Below are positions 1 to 7,482 of a DNA stretch of 51,097 bases, in pieces. Below the pieces are notes generated by a model that was given only the letters and a program-made list of their open reading frames with translations, had not been told where the DNA came from and searched no databases. Source of the DNA: Bacteroidota bacterium (GTDB lineage Bacteria; Bacteroidota; Bacteroidia; Bacteroidales; VadinHA17); assembly GCA_023430725.1 (NCBI GenBank), contig JAEYZD010000199.1, forward strand, positions 1-51,097, read 5' to 3'. The position numbers and the translations under genes were made by a program. Positions within the stretch are counted from its first letter, which is position 1, and the number at the start of each line of letters is the position of its first letter.

Positions 1-1127
1 TCCTTGTCAAACTGCGGCTTAATAGTCTGATGCAGATAACCTTTATGAGTAAGAATGAGCAATGCGTCTGTGGAAACATTTCTTAACTCAAACCTGCCGT
101 CCTGGCCGGTAATTATCATGATGGTGGTTCCCGACACATTCACGCTTACCCCGGGGAGGGGAGTTCCATCTTCATTTGAGACCACTCCGTGGACAAGAAC
201 CTGGGTAAGGGGTTCCGGCTGCATGATTGTCAGCTCCACCTGGGAAGTCTCTGCGTTGATATACCTCGGAGAAGCGAATGCAAAGAGGAGAACGGCCGCA
301 ACCGGCAGCACAAGAAGCAGTTTAAGCTTCCTGTAGGGAGAATAAGTTTTCTTTTTCATCATTTCAAATCTGTTTGTGTAAAACGAAAAGTTGAATGAAT
401 TAGAGAGACTGATCAGCCTGGCGTTGAAGACCTGGTTGAGAAGAGCCGCCCTGTAACCCGCCGGGTCAGATGTGCTCTGCAGAGCCTCCTCGTCGGCAAG
501 ATTTTCGTGATTTTGCCTTACAAGAGCGGAGTAGATCCATACAAACGGATTCATCCATTGTATAAGGCTCATCATCTCAACAAGCAGGAGATCGAACCAG
601 TGTTTCTGTCTGAGGTGCACCAACTCATGGTTCAGGATCTCCCTGGCCTCCCGCTCACTCACTGAAGGATTGATGAAAACATAATTGAAAAACGAGAAAG
701 CTGAGGTATATTTTTCAGTTTTGACCATTACGACATCTCCTGTTCTGCTTACAGATCCCGTGCTCAACGCCCGGTAGAGCGAAAAAATATGGAACAGGGA
801 CCGGAACAGGAAGAGACCCATTCCACCGGCATAGATCCATAGGAAAAGGGTGAGGGGGAGGTTCTGTTCATGCTGCACCGCAGCGACTTCAGGCTCCGGC
901 GTCTGAATAATATCAGCAACCTGAGTTTCCTGTACTACCGGCGCTGACAGTTCAACCCTGTAATGAATTGTTAATAGCGGCAGAAGCAGTGACATGACAA
1001 CCCCGGCAACCAGGTATGCCCTCTTCAGCCTGAAGAACCTCTCATTCCTGAGAAACAGAAGGTATACCAGCGCAAAGCCCGCAAGCCATGAGGCTGATTT
1101 CAGGAGGTAAAATGCAATTGATTCCAT
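1..1127 (-). CDS. M56 family (BlaR1/MecR1-like) metallopeptidase, partial
   Basis: Membrane-embedded zinc protease of the BlaR1/MecR1 type, which typically senses an envelope signal and triggers loss of the partner BlaI repressor. The gene runs off the left edge, so the C terminus is missing; about 375 residues are visible. Hydrophobic segments occur near residues 5-25, 35-55 and 95-115, and the zinc motif HELVH lies at residues 167-171, followed by a conserved NHENLADEEAL stretch. After another hydrophobic segment (about residues 280-297) comes a carboxypeptidase-regulatory-like beta domain (GVVSNEDGTPLPGVSVNVSG), common in Bacteroidota M56 proteins, which may lead into a TonB-like tail beyond the window. 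ATG start with AGGA upstream, 3 bp after the blaI stop, so the two are co-transcribed. It has no penicillin-binding sensor in the visible part, so a beta-lactam signal is not implied. Confidence 0.9.
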   Translation of the reverse strand, partial: MESIAFYLLKSASWLAGFALVYLLFLRNERFFRLKRAYLVAGVVMSLLLPLLTIHYRVELSAPVVQETQVADIIQTPEPEVAAVQHEQNLPLTLFLWIYAGGMGLFLFRSLFHIFSLYRALSTGSVSRTGDVVMVKTEKYTSAFSFFNYVFINPSVSEREAREILNHELVHLRQKHWFDLLLVEMMSLIQWMNPFVWIYSALVRQNHENLADEEALQSTSDPAGYRAALLNQVFNARLISLSNSFNFSFYTNRFEMMKKKTYSPYRKLKLLLVLPVAAVLLFAFASPRYINAETSQVELTIMQPEPLTQVLVHGVVSNEDGTPLPGVSVNVSGTTIMIITGQDGRFELRNVSTDALLILTHKGYLHQTIKPQFDK

Positions 1128-1130
1128 ATA

Positions 1131-1505
1131 TTATTCCTGTTGGTCATCATCAAGGTCTTCCCTGGCCTCCGCGAGTATCCTGTCGAGATCCTCCACAGAA
1201 AGATTCTTCTCCCTGGCAAAAAAAGATGTCATTGCAGGGAACGAATTGTTGAAGTATCCCTCGAGCAGTCCGAAAAGCTGGTGCTTTGAATACTCACTCT
1301 TAGAGACGAGCGGATAATAGAGGAACACATTGGCATATGCCTTGTGATCAACATATCCTTTCTTCTCCAGGACCTTCAGCACTGTGGAGATTGTGTTCCT
1401 CGCAGGCTTCGGATCATTAAATTTTCCCCTGATATCCTTCACCACACCCTCTTCCAGATCCCATAAAATCTGCATTATCTGCTCTTCCGCCTTAGTCAGT
1501 TGCAT
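1131..1505 (-). CDS. blaI: BlaI/MecI/CopY family transcriptional repressor
   Basis: Winged-helix dimeric repressor, partner of the M56 protease immediately downstream. The N terminus LTKAEEQIMQILWDLEEG and the recognition region NTISTVLKVLEKKGYV are hallmark BlaI/MecI sequences. About 124 residues from the ATG at 1505; an in-frame GTG at 1529 would add eight residues and has AGAGGG upstream, but the ATG start fits the family's usual 'M-x-LTKAEE' beginning better. Family members bind an operator in their own promoter and are removed by proteolysis; the dyads at 1573-1641 are the obvious targets. The signal sensed cannot be read from the sequence. Confidence 0.93.
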   Translation of the reverse strand: MQLTKAEEQIMQILWDLEEGVVKDIRGKFNDPKPARNTISTVLKVLEKKGYVDHKAYANVFLYYPLVSKSEYSKHQLFGLLEGYFNNSFPAMTSFFAREKNLSVEDLDRILAEAREDLDDDQQE

Positions 1506-1575
1506 AAGTTGCTTTTTAAATAATACCACATCAATGCCCTCTGCAGGTCATTACTTTTCTATCAATCCTTCACTA

Positions 1576-1606
1576 CAAATATACGACTATATTTATAGAC
1601 GCACAA
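1576..1606 (-). promoter_or_regulatory. blaI-M56 operon promoter (Bacteroidota type)
   Basis: On the minus strand a TTG (-33, at 1604-1606) is followed after exactly 20 nt by TATATTTG (-7, at 1576-1583), matching the Bacteroidota consensus TTTG/TTG - about 19-21 nt - TAnnTTTG. Transcription would start about 40-60 nt before blaI. The inverted repeat 1584-1601 exactly fills the spacer between the two boxes, so a bound repressor would block polymerase. Confidence 0.7.
1584..1601. promoter_or_regulatory. Candidate BlaI operator 1
   Basis: Imperfect 18-bp palindrome with core CTATATTTATAG (1587-1598; arms CTATA/TATAG) extended by outer C/G pairs, lying between the -33 and -7 boxes of the blaI promoter. 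A second overlapping dyad, CTACAAATATA at 1573-1583 and TATATTTATAG at 1588-1598 (10 of 11 positions pair), covers the -7 box, and its CTACA half resembles known BlaI/MecI half-sites. Which register is bound is not decided. Confidence 0.6.
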
Positions 1607-1623
1607 GTTTATATGACTTTTTT

Positions 1624-1641
1624 CGTCTATATTTATAGTTA
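1624..1641. promoter_or_regulatory. Candidate BlaI operator 2
   Basis: The same 12-mer CTATATTTATAG recurs at 1627-1638, exactly 40 bp (about four helical turns) from the first copy, upstream of the blaI -33 box. Identity of the core and the helical phasing suggest cooperative repressor binding, possibly also influencing the divergent gene at 1892. Confidence 0.5.
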
Positions 1642-1891
1642 TTATTTTTTATGTGATTGTATTATAGTGCATTACTGCTGTCTGAGAACTCTCTGGATAA
1701 TGGAGAAAGGCCACTTTTCAGCAATCCGAAACTCCGCGAAGAAAGAAAAGGAACATCAGAAATCTGCTGGAAAACAATATTTTCCCGGGACCGGCATGGT
1801 AATTTTGTTGTAATTTCAGAGTTGAGTCATAAAAGCATACTGCCAAAACGCCATATATTCAGGAATAGTAACTTCAGGTTAATAATTTGAT

Positions 1892-2995
1892 ATGAAAAAT
1901 TGTCTTATTGCTCTGCTAGTTTTTTTTATCCCCGGCGCACTGATTTCACAGGAGGGATTTAAAGAAGGTTACGTGCTGTTAACACAGCAGGACACCCTTT
2001 ACGGCCTGATTGAAAATAACAACGGTTATGAAAACTCAACAGCCTGCAACTACAGGAGAAGCAGTAATGAAACGATCAGACGTTACAGTCCGGATGAAAT
2101 TTTTGGTTATTACTTCAGTGAGGGTAAATATTATGTTTCAAAAGAATATGAAAACCGGAGACAATTTTTTGAATTCCTGGTAGATGGCAGATTAAGTGTC
2201 TATCTGAAACAGGAGAGGGACCTGAGTAATCATTTCTATATTGAAAGAGACACTTTGCCGTTCAGGGAGCTTACCTATAAATCAGGAATAACAGTTGATG
2301 ATGACGGGATCCAGCGGATTTCAGCATCCAAAACACATAACCTTCTCCTGGCCTACTACACTAGTGACTATCCGCAACTGAAGCAGGCTGCGATGGGTAT
2401 GGAAAAACCGAAAAACTCATCCCTGATAAGGTTCGCCAGAGAGTATCATAATGCGACATGTATTGACGGACCATGCCTGATTTATGAAAAGAAGGGCAAA
2501 ACCATCCTGGAACTCGAAATTCTCGCCGGGGTCAGTTATATATTCAGGGACACGACCGGTTATATCCCGGAAAAATCTTTTGGGTCAGGGGCCCTGATGC
2601 TGAATGTGATGGTGCCCAAGATCAGTGAGTCAATTTATTTTGGGTTGGGGCTGGGGTACTATATGTATCCTGAACATATTTTACTGGAAAAAGAATTTCT
2701 CTATACTCACTTCGCCGACTCAATTTTCAATTGGGTTTATGAAACCAGGTTTCGGCCCTCTGTTCAAATACCCTTTACAGTATTCTATAATAACCATCGC
2801 CCCGGCATATCACCCATACTGGGACTAAGCACAAATCTTCTGTATGCTTTTGATTTTAAAGCTTTTGCCGGGTTAAACTTCCAGAGAAGTTTGCTCTCTG
2901 TTAAGCTTCTAGGTGAATACGGGATGTTCCCGACAGTAAGTGCCAGGGTCAAAACCGCAGGAATAAAAATGAGCGTTTCCTGGTTGCTGAAATAG
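1892..2995 (+). CDS. Exported protein of unknown function
   Basis: Protein of 367 residues that I do not recognise. A clear signal peptide (about residues 1-20) is followed by a mixed N-terminal half containing YVLLTQQDTLYGLI and by a C-terminal half rich in alternating aromatic/glycine strands (SIYFGLGLGYYMYP, RPSVQIPFTVFYNN, ILGLSTNLLYAFDFKAFAGL), ending WLLK. This looks like a small outer-membrane beta barrel attached to a Bacteroidota-type N-terminal module. It stands alone between divergent blaI and convergent acid phosphatase genes. Base composition is more AT-rich than its neighbours, which may mean a different history. Confidence 0.7.
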   Translation: MKNCLIALLVFFIPGALISQEGFKEGYVLLTQQDTLYGLIENNNGYENSTACNYRRSSNETIRRYSPDEIFGYYFSEGKYYVSKEYENRRQFFEFLVDGRLSVYLKQERDLSNHFYIERDTLPFRELTYKSGITVDDDGIQRISASKTHNLLLAYYTSDYPQLKQAAMGMEKPKNSSLIRFAREYHNATCIDGPCLIYEKKGKTILELEILAGVSYIFRDTTGYIPEKSFGSGALMLNVMVPKISESIYFGLGLGYYMYPEHILLEKEFLYTHFADSIFNWVYETRFRPSVQIPFTVFYNNHRPGISPILGLSTNLLYAFDFKAFAGLNFQRSLLSVKLLGEYGMFPTVSARVKTAGIKMSVSWLLK

Positions 2996-3084
2996 AAGTT
3001 AATATGCAGTAGTGGAAGGAAATAAGAATTGACAGACAGAGGTTCAGACTGCATGACCGCATGACCTTCAGGCTCTCGGATTGA

Positions 3085-3137
3085 GGATTCGCCAGAGGCG
3101 AGTCCGAAATCCCGCATCCGCCGGATGGCGGATCGGG
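3085..3137. repeat. Twin hairpins between convergent genes (REP-like)
   Basis: Two adjacent stem-loops lie in the gap between converging genes. The first pairs GGATTCGCC (3085-3093) with GGCGAGTCC (3097-3105) around an AGA loop. The second pairs ATCCGCC (3116-3122) with GGCGGAT (3127-3133), extended by CCCG/CGGG, around a GGAT loop. Neither is followed by a T-run, so classical intrinsic termination is doubtful. The paired short GC-rich hairpins resemble REP/BIME-type elements. Confidence 0.5.
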
Positions 3138-3148
3138 ACCCTCAGACC

Positions 3149-4006
3149 TTAAAACGTATCGAGAAGCTTAAGCAACTTATCCTTCTCTGTTTGCCCCTCA
3201 GTCTTTTTCAGCAGCTCAGAGAGCCATGCACCGTACATAGGGTTTGGCAGCACAATATACCTTGTGCCAAAGAGCCGGCGGTCGGCATCAACAGCCGCAA
3301 AGCCATTGTCAGAACCCCGTTTCTCGTAGATGCCGCTATGGTCGGCAAGATTGTCTCCAACGAGGAGCATAATCTCATAATCCTTTTCAATTATTGCCCG
3401 TCGCTCCACCTTTGAGGAGGCTGTCTCCTTAAGCAGCATGTGTGCGCTGTCGGCATTGGCAAATCCAAGAGCGGCCATATTTTTAATAGTCGGCCCCATC
3501 TCCTGAACCGTCCTGTTGGATACATAAAATACCTCTGCTCCAAGCGAGTCGGCATACTGTGTGAACTCCACCGCACCCGGCAGAGGTTCTGCCTGCGCCA
3601 GTTCCACCCAACGGAACCAGTCATCATTATTGAACTCCTTTTTCTCAAGCACCTGCCAACCCTGGAACGGACTGTTGTCAAGGAGAGTCTCGTCGATGTC
3701 CAGCACTACCGCTGCCGGTTTCGTCCGGCCTGCCCAGGCCATGTTTTCAGCGAGAGCGATCTCTGCACTGCGGAAGCACTGGTAGAATAGGGCACGCATC
3801 TCGGCTGATTTCCGGAACCACAGCGTGGCCAGTATCAGATGATCCTGATCCTCTCCGGCTGCCTGTGAGGAGGATTCATCAGCAGAAAGAACCTTTGCAT
3901 CCCTGCCGGGGAGTCCGGTGCGATCCTCAGCCGGAGGGGTGGCATGCCTTGTCGTGGCGCAAGAGGCCAGCATTATAATTACCGTAACAATAATGAGCTT
4001 TTTCAT
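3149..4006 (-). CDS. Class C acid phosphatase, 5'-nucleotidase lipoprotein e(P4) family
   Basis: HAD-superfamily phosphomonoesterase of the outer membrane/periplasm, 285 residues. A lipoprotein signal ends in LASC with lipidated Cys16. Catalytic motif I is D103-I-D105-E-T-L-L-D-N, the signature of class C acid phosphatases; a late GDNLADH motif supplies the magnesium-binding acidic residues. Family members such as Haemophilus e(P4) remove phosphate from nucleoside monophosphates or NMN so the nucleoside can be taken up. ATG start gives a normal lipoprotein N terminus. It is monocistronic, with the twin hairpins beyond its 3' end. Confidence 0.9.
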   Translation of the reverse strand: MKKLIIVTVIIMLASCATTRHATPPAEDRTGLPGRDAKVLSADESSSQAAGEDQDHLILATLWFRKSAEMRALFYQCFRSAEIALAENMAWAGRTKPAAVVLDIDETLLDNSPFQGWQVLEKKEFNNDDWFRWVELAQAEPLPGAVEFTQYADSLGAEVFYVSNRTVQEMGPTIKNMAALGFANADSAHMLLKETASSKVERRAIIEKDYEIMLLVGDNLADHSGIYEKRGSDNGFAAVDADRRLFGTRYIVLPNPMYGAWLSELLKKTEGQTEKDKLLKLLDTF

Positions 4007-4155
4007 CCGTTTTTATTCTGTTGAAAATAAACTAATTGTCTAAAACCGGTCCATTTTGTTTGTTATTGCCTAAGTAACAAATAATTGGCCGATGCCGTTT
4101 ATATTGTTTGAAAGATTTTTAACTTTAACCGTACCATACCAAAACGTAATCTGCA

Positions 4156-5736
4156 ATGTCAACCTTAAAGCTGATGCTGGGGATGATCCCCTCAACCTCC
4201 AAAATTGAACAGGAAGAGAAAGCCCTGATTGCCGAGTATGAGAAGATGATCGCCTTTGCGGGCTCAGAAGCACTGGCAAAATACACCCGGCTTCATGAAA
4301 GCGTCAACTCTGCCGGTTTCAAACAGAAGAGAAGGGAGCTGGAATCGCTTTCATACAGTGGCTCGGAGGAGCATACAAGGGAGACTGAGTTTCTGAGTCT
4401 CAAGAAAGCCAGGGATATTATTTCCTACTTCAAAACAGAGGGGAGCGCCCTGCTGAAAAACTTCACCTCGCTCGACGGTTCCGCCAGGATAAAGGAGATC
4501 GAGGACCTGAAGCTGTTCGTTCAATCTCCTGAGTTCAAACAAAAGGAGAGAATGAAACCAGTGACGTTCAAAGATACCGAGGAATATGGCAAATGGCTTG
4601 AATTCAAGAAGCTGAAAGGTGACAGCGAGGTTAAAAAGAACCTGAATCCCGAGAAGGTGAAGAGGTTCTCCGAGCTGCAGGCCCTGGTGACCTCCTCGGC
4701 CTTTTTGCTGAAGAAAAACATGAAGCCCGTCACATTCAGGGACACCCCCGAGTATCAGAAGCTTCAGGAGCTCAAAACCAGAAGCAGCGCTTCAGACATT
4801 GTATCTTACTATAAGTTTAGAAATTCAAAGGAATATCACAATTACACCGGAGTAAAGGATTCTGCCCGTCTGAAGAGATTCCACGAGCTTCAGGATTACC
4901 TGAAATCGAAGGAGTTTACGGAGAGGAAGGAGTACCTGCTTGATAAGAAAAGGTTCGAAAAGTCTGATATGTTCAAGGAGCTGAAGGAGTATGAGACGCT
5001 TAAAAACTCCCCAGACATCAAGTGGTATTTCAGCATTAAGGACTCGAACAAATTCGATATCCTGAAAAACAGGAAGCTCACGTTCAGTGAGGAATTTGAC
5101 GATGCCACCCCGGACAGCAGGAAATGGCTTAACAAGTATTACTGGGGAGAGAAACTCCTGCACGACAGTTACAGCATTGCAACTGACCTTCATTGCTATA
5201 CACCGTCGGATAACCTCGAGGTCAGGCACAGCGTGCTTCGCATCATAACAAAGCCGCAGAAGACAAACGGCAAAGTTTGGGATCCCGCCAAGGGCTTTTT
5301 TACAAAAGAATTCGGTTTTACTTCCGGTATAATCAACACCGGCGCCTCATTCAGGCAGAAGTACGGAACCTTCACTGCGAAGATCAAACTCTCGGATCCA
5401 ACAGTACGCAATGCCTTCTGGCTGATAGGAGACCGTATAACACCTCATGTTGACGTCTGCAGATCGGGCCACGGGAAAGTCTGGATTGATCTCTTCACCT
5501 CTCCGGGAGGTCACTATAAAAAGAGTCTCGGATCAAGGTACCTGTCTGATTTTTATATCTATACCCTTGAGTGGACACCAAACGCACTTGTCTGGAAGAT
5601 CAACGGGGTGGAGGTGATGCGTCAGACAACCGGTGTACCACAGGAGCCAATGTATATAAACTTTGCCGGTGGTGTGGACAAGCCCATCGGAGGGATCTCC
5701 TCAATGGAGGTTGACTGGGTAAGAGTTTACGAATAG
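4156..5736 (+). CDS. GH16-fold (laminarinase-like) protein with degenerate active site and N-terminal helical repeats
   Basis: Protein of 526 residues with two parts. Residues about 40-300 are four degenerate, lysine- and glutamate-rich helical repeats of about 57-65 residues; repeats 2 and 3 share the block MKPVTF(K/R)DT-EY, and units end in 'DI-S/W-YYK/YF'. Residues about 307-526 match family 16 glycoside hydrolases (TFSEEFDD, FRQKYGTFTAKIKLSD, NAFWLIGD, YTLEWTP, EVDWVRVYE). The GH16 catalytic signature ExDxxE is replaced by HVDVCR at residues 431-436, so both glutamates are gone while the central Asp remains. There is no signal peptide or lipobox. I infer a carbohydrate-binding or structural role rather than hydrolysis. 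It is preceded by a divergent acid phosphatase gene and followed by a likely terminator. Confidence 0.85.
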   Translation: MSTLKLMLGMIPSTSKIEQEEKALIAEYEKMIAFAGSEALAKYTRLHESVNSAGFKQKRRELESLSYSGSEEHTRETEFLSLKKARDIISYFKTEGSALLKNFTSLDGSARIKEIEDLKLFVQSPEFKQKERMKPVTFKDTEEYGKWLEFKKLKGDSEVKKNLNPEKVKRFSELQALVTSSAFLLKKNMKPVTFRDTPEYQKLQELKTRSSASDIVSYYKFRNSKEYHNYTGVKDSARLKRFHELQDYLKSKEFTERKEYLLDKKRFEKSDMFKELKEYETLKNSPDIKWYFSIKDSNKFDILKNRKLTFSEEFDDATPDSRKWLNKYYWGEKLLHDSYSIATDLHCYTPSDNLEVRHSVLRIITKPQKTNGKVWDPAKGFFTKEFGFTSGIINTGASFRQKYGTFTAKIKLSDPTVRNAFWLIGDRITPHVDVCRSGHGKVWIDLFTSPGGHYKKSLGSRYLSDFYIYTLEWTPNALVWKINGVEVMRQTTGVPQEPMYINFAGGVDKPIGGISSMEVDWVRVYE

Positions 5737-5766
5737 AAACAGGGCAGATTGCCTTATCAAAAAGGG

Positions 5767-5813
5767 GCCGCCCGGCAGACACATTCCAGGTGTTTACCGG
5801 CGGCTTTCTGTTT
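5767..5813 (+). terminator. Probable terminator of the GH16-like gene
   Basis: GCCGCCCGG (5767-5775) pairs with CCGGCGGC (5797-5804) with one bulge, with an inner CAC/GTG pairing, and is followed by TTTCTGTTT. The location, 30 bp past the stop codon, fits intrinsic termination. Confidence 0.5.
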
Positions 5814-5913
5814 CCGGCGGATTATCAGCCGGTGCTTTTCAGGTATTTTTTTTCCGGATCTGTAACATTTGCCTTCCTGAAGCCGTCTTTATGGTGTCAG
5901 TGCATTGACCTGA

Positions 5914-6399
5914 ATGACCGTAAAAGAGTACAATAACGCCGTCAGGGAGTTCGGAGACCATGTCTACCGGTTCATCTTCCGCAGCATAAAGGACAGCCAC
6001 AGGGCTGACGATATAGTGCAGGACACCTACGAAAAACTGTGGAGGTGTGTCACTGAGATCGAATATGCCGCTGTCAGGTCATGGCTCTTCTCAACAGCCT
6101 ACAACAGGATGATTGACGTGATAAGGAAAGATTCCAGGCTGGTTGATGTGGAGTATTATGATGACAGCTCACTTTACGCGGAGGAGAACGGCAGCGACCT
6201 GAACGAGGTTCTTCACAGGGCCCTGGAAAAACTTCCGGCCGTTCAGCGGTCAGTCATACTTCTGCGCGACTATGAAGGATACAACTACAAGGAGATTGGT
6301 GAGATAGCCGGATTATCGGAGGCACAGGTCAAGACCTACATTTTCAGGGGACGAGTGGCTCTCAGAAACTACCTGGTAAAGACATCTGTATGGCAATGA
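5914..6399 (+). CDS. RNA polymerase sigma factor, ECF (sigma-70) family
   Basis: A 161-residue ECF sigma factor that should direct polymerase to a small regulon, probably envelope-related. Region 2 is at residues about 10-75 (DDIVQDTYEKLWR, then SWLFSTAYNRMIDVIRK); region 4 at about 105-155 (LEKLPAVQRSVILLRDYEGYNYKEIGEIAGLSEAQVKTYIFRGR). The stop overlaps the start of the next gene by 10 bp, so the two are translationally coupled, as usual for a sigma/anti-sigma pair. The upstream gap of 177 bp contains only the previous terminator. Confidence 0.95.
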   Translation: MTVKEYNNAVREFGDHVYRFIFRSIKDSHRADDIVQDTYEKLWRCVTEIEYAAVRSWLFSTAYNRMIDVIRKDSRLVDVEYYDDSSLYAEENGSDLNEVLHRALEKLPAVQRSVILLRDYEGYNYKEIGEIAGLSEAQVKTYIFRGRVALRNYLVKTSVWQ

Positions 6400-7424
6400 A
6401 TGAAGATTCCGAATTCCCGCGTCTGACACCTCCTGAAGAGAGGATGCCATCTGGCAGCAGGCTTTTCCGCAGGGCAGAGGAGCTTACAGATGATCAGTTT
6501 GACCATCTTGCTGCTGCATGGGCCGATGGTGCTCTTTCCGGTGATGCACTCGCAGAACTGGAATCTGTGATTATTGCCGATGACCTCAGAAGGGTTCGCG
6601 CCGGGAGCTTCAGGAGCATTCGTCTTGCGCCTGTTAATGAAGCCTGGCCGGGCATGCGCAAAGCGATCAGGCCATCACCTGTGCTGGCGGCATTTCGCCG
6701 GAATGTCATTCCCGCTCTGCTGGCAGCGGCAGCCATGATAGTCATTATCATATCCGGTCCGGCCGGGGCAAAACTGAAAATGACAAATCCCGGAGACCTG
6801 ACCGCTGCAAAAGGAATGAGAGTCGCAGAGATTCAGGCATCATCTCCGGTAATTGCTGCTCCAGAGTCGTCTGTGACCCGGGAAGGGACTGCCGTGATAT
6901 CAGCGGTGACACAATCCAGGCCTGGCACTGCTTATGTCAATGCAGTGCCGCGGGAAGCGAAAGCTGCGGCTTCATCGGTGAATCCGGCCATGACGGGGGC
7001 AACTGCAGGTATGAATTCCGCAGTTGCAGAACACACGACTGAACCGGCTGAGACAGATCTCATTGTACGGGCTGAGCCACTGGCGATTGCACAGAACCAT
7101 GCGGAAGTTTCAGCAGTAGCCCGGGCAATTTACCCCTCCCTGACCCCGGTAAACATGAGGGACGTTCCTCCGGCAAGGATGATGCCGGAAGAAAAAAACT
7201 GGATGCTTCGCAGTATTTCCTTCCTTGCAAGTGCGGTTACAGGAAAAGAGAAGCAGATTGACGGCTATGTGATTGCCAGCGGTTGCATAACAGGAATAAA
7301 CACAATCTTCGGTTGGGACATGGAACTTGAACAGGTCAGCAACAAAGGGGGAGAGCCTGTTGCTGTCAGCTTCAGCTCTTCACTCATTTCATTCACCAGG
7401 CCGGTGAACAAAACTTCACCCTGA
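6390..7424 (+). CDS. Putative anti-sigma factor, single-pass membrane protein
   Basis: Protein of 344 residues. The N-terminal 100 residues are cytoplasmic, with a short helical motif (DHLAAAWADGALSGDALAELES) like the start of other Bacteroidota anti-sigma proteins. One membrane helix follows (about residues 108-125), then an Ala/Pro/Thr-rich, low-complexity periplasmic stretch (about 130-260) and a small C-terminal domain. Assignment as anti-sigma rests mainly on overlap with the sigma gene and this topology; I see no zinc-finger motif. ATG at 6390 is used; an ATG at 6396 is an alternative. Confidence 0.7.
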   Translation: MAMNEDSEFPRLTPPEERMPSGSRLFRRAEELTDDQFDHLAAAWADGALSGDALAELESVIIADDLRRVRAGSFRSIRLAPVNEAWPGMRKAIRPSPVLAAFRRNVIPALLAAAAMIVIIISGPAGAKLKMTNPGDLTAAKGMRVAEIQASSPVIAAPESSVTREGTAVISAVTQSRPGTAYVNAVPREAKAAASSVNPAMTGATAGMNSAVAEHTTEPAETDLIVRAEPLAIAQNHAEVSAVARAIYPSLTPVNMRDVPPARMMPEEKNWMLRSISFLASAVTGKEKQIDGYVIASGCITGINTIFGWDMELEQVSNKGGEPVAVSFSSSLISFTRPVNKTSP

Positions 7425-7482
7425 TTGTAACTTTCCGGCATCCCTGTACGTCCCGGTAATAAACAACAAATAATTTTTAGCC

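Larger units (their letters stand above)
1506..1891. other. Gene-free region with blaI control elements
   Basis: This gap of nearly 400 bases separates divergently transcribed blaI and the gene at 1892. The blaI-proximal half holds the promoter and two dyad copies described separately. From about 1645 to 1891 I see nothing recognisable: two short open frames run through it but have no family resemblance, and no clear TAnnTTTG box precedes the gene at 1892. Confidence 0.6.

Noticed and set aside
1657..1890. Short plus-strand open frame before the exported protein
   Set aside because: No recognisable family, no good start context; likely noncoding leader.
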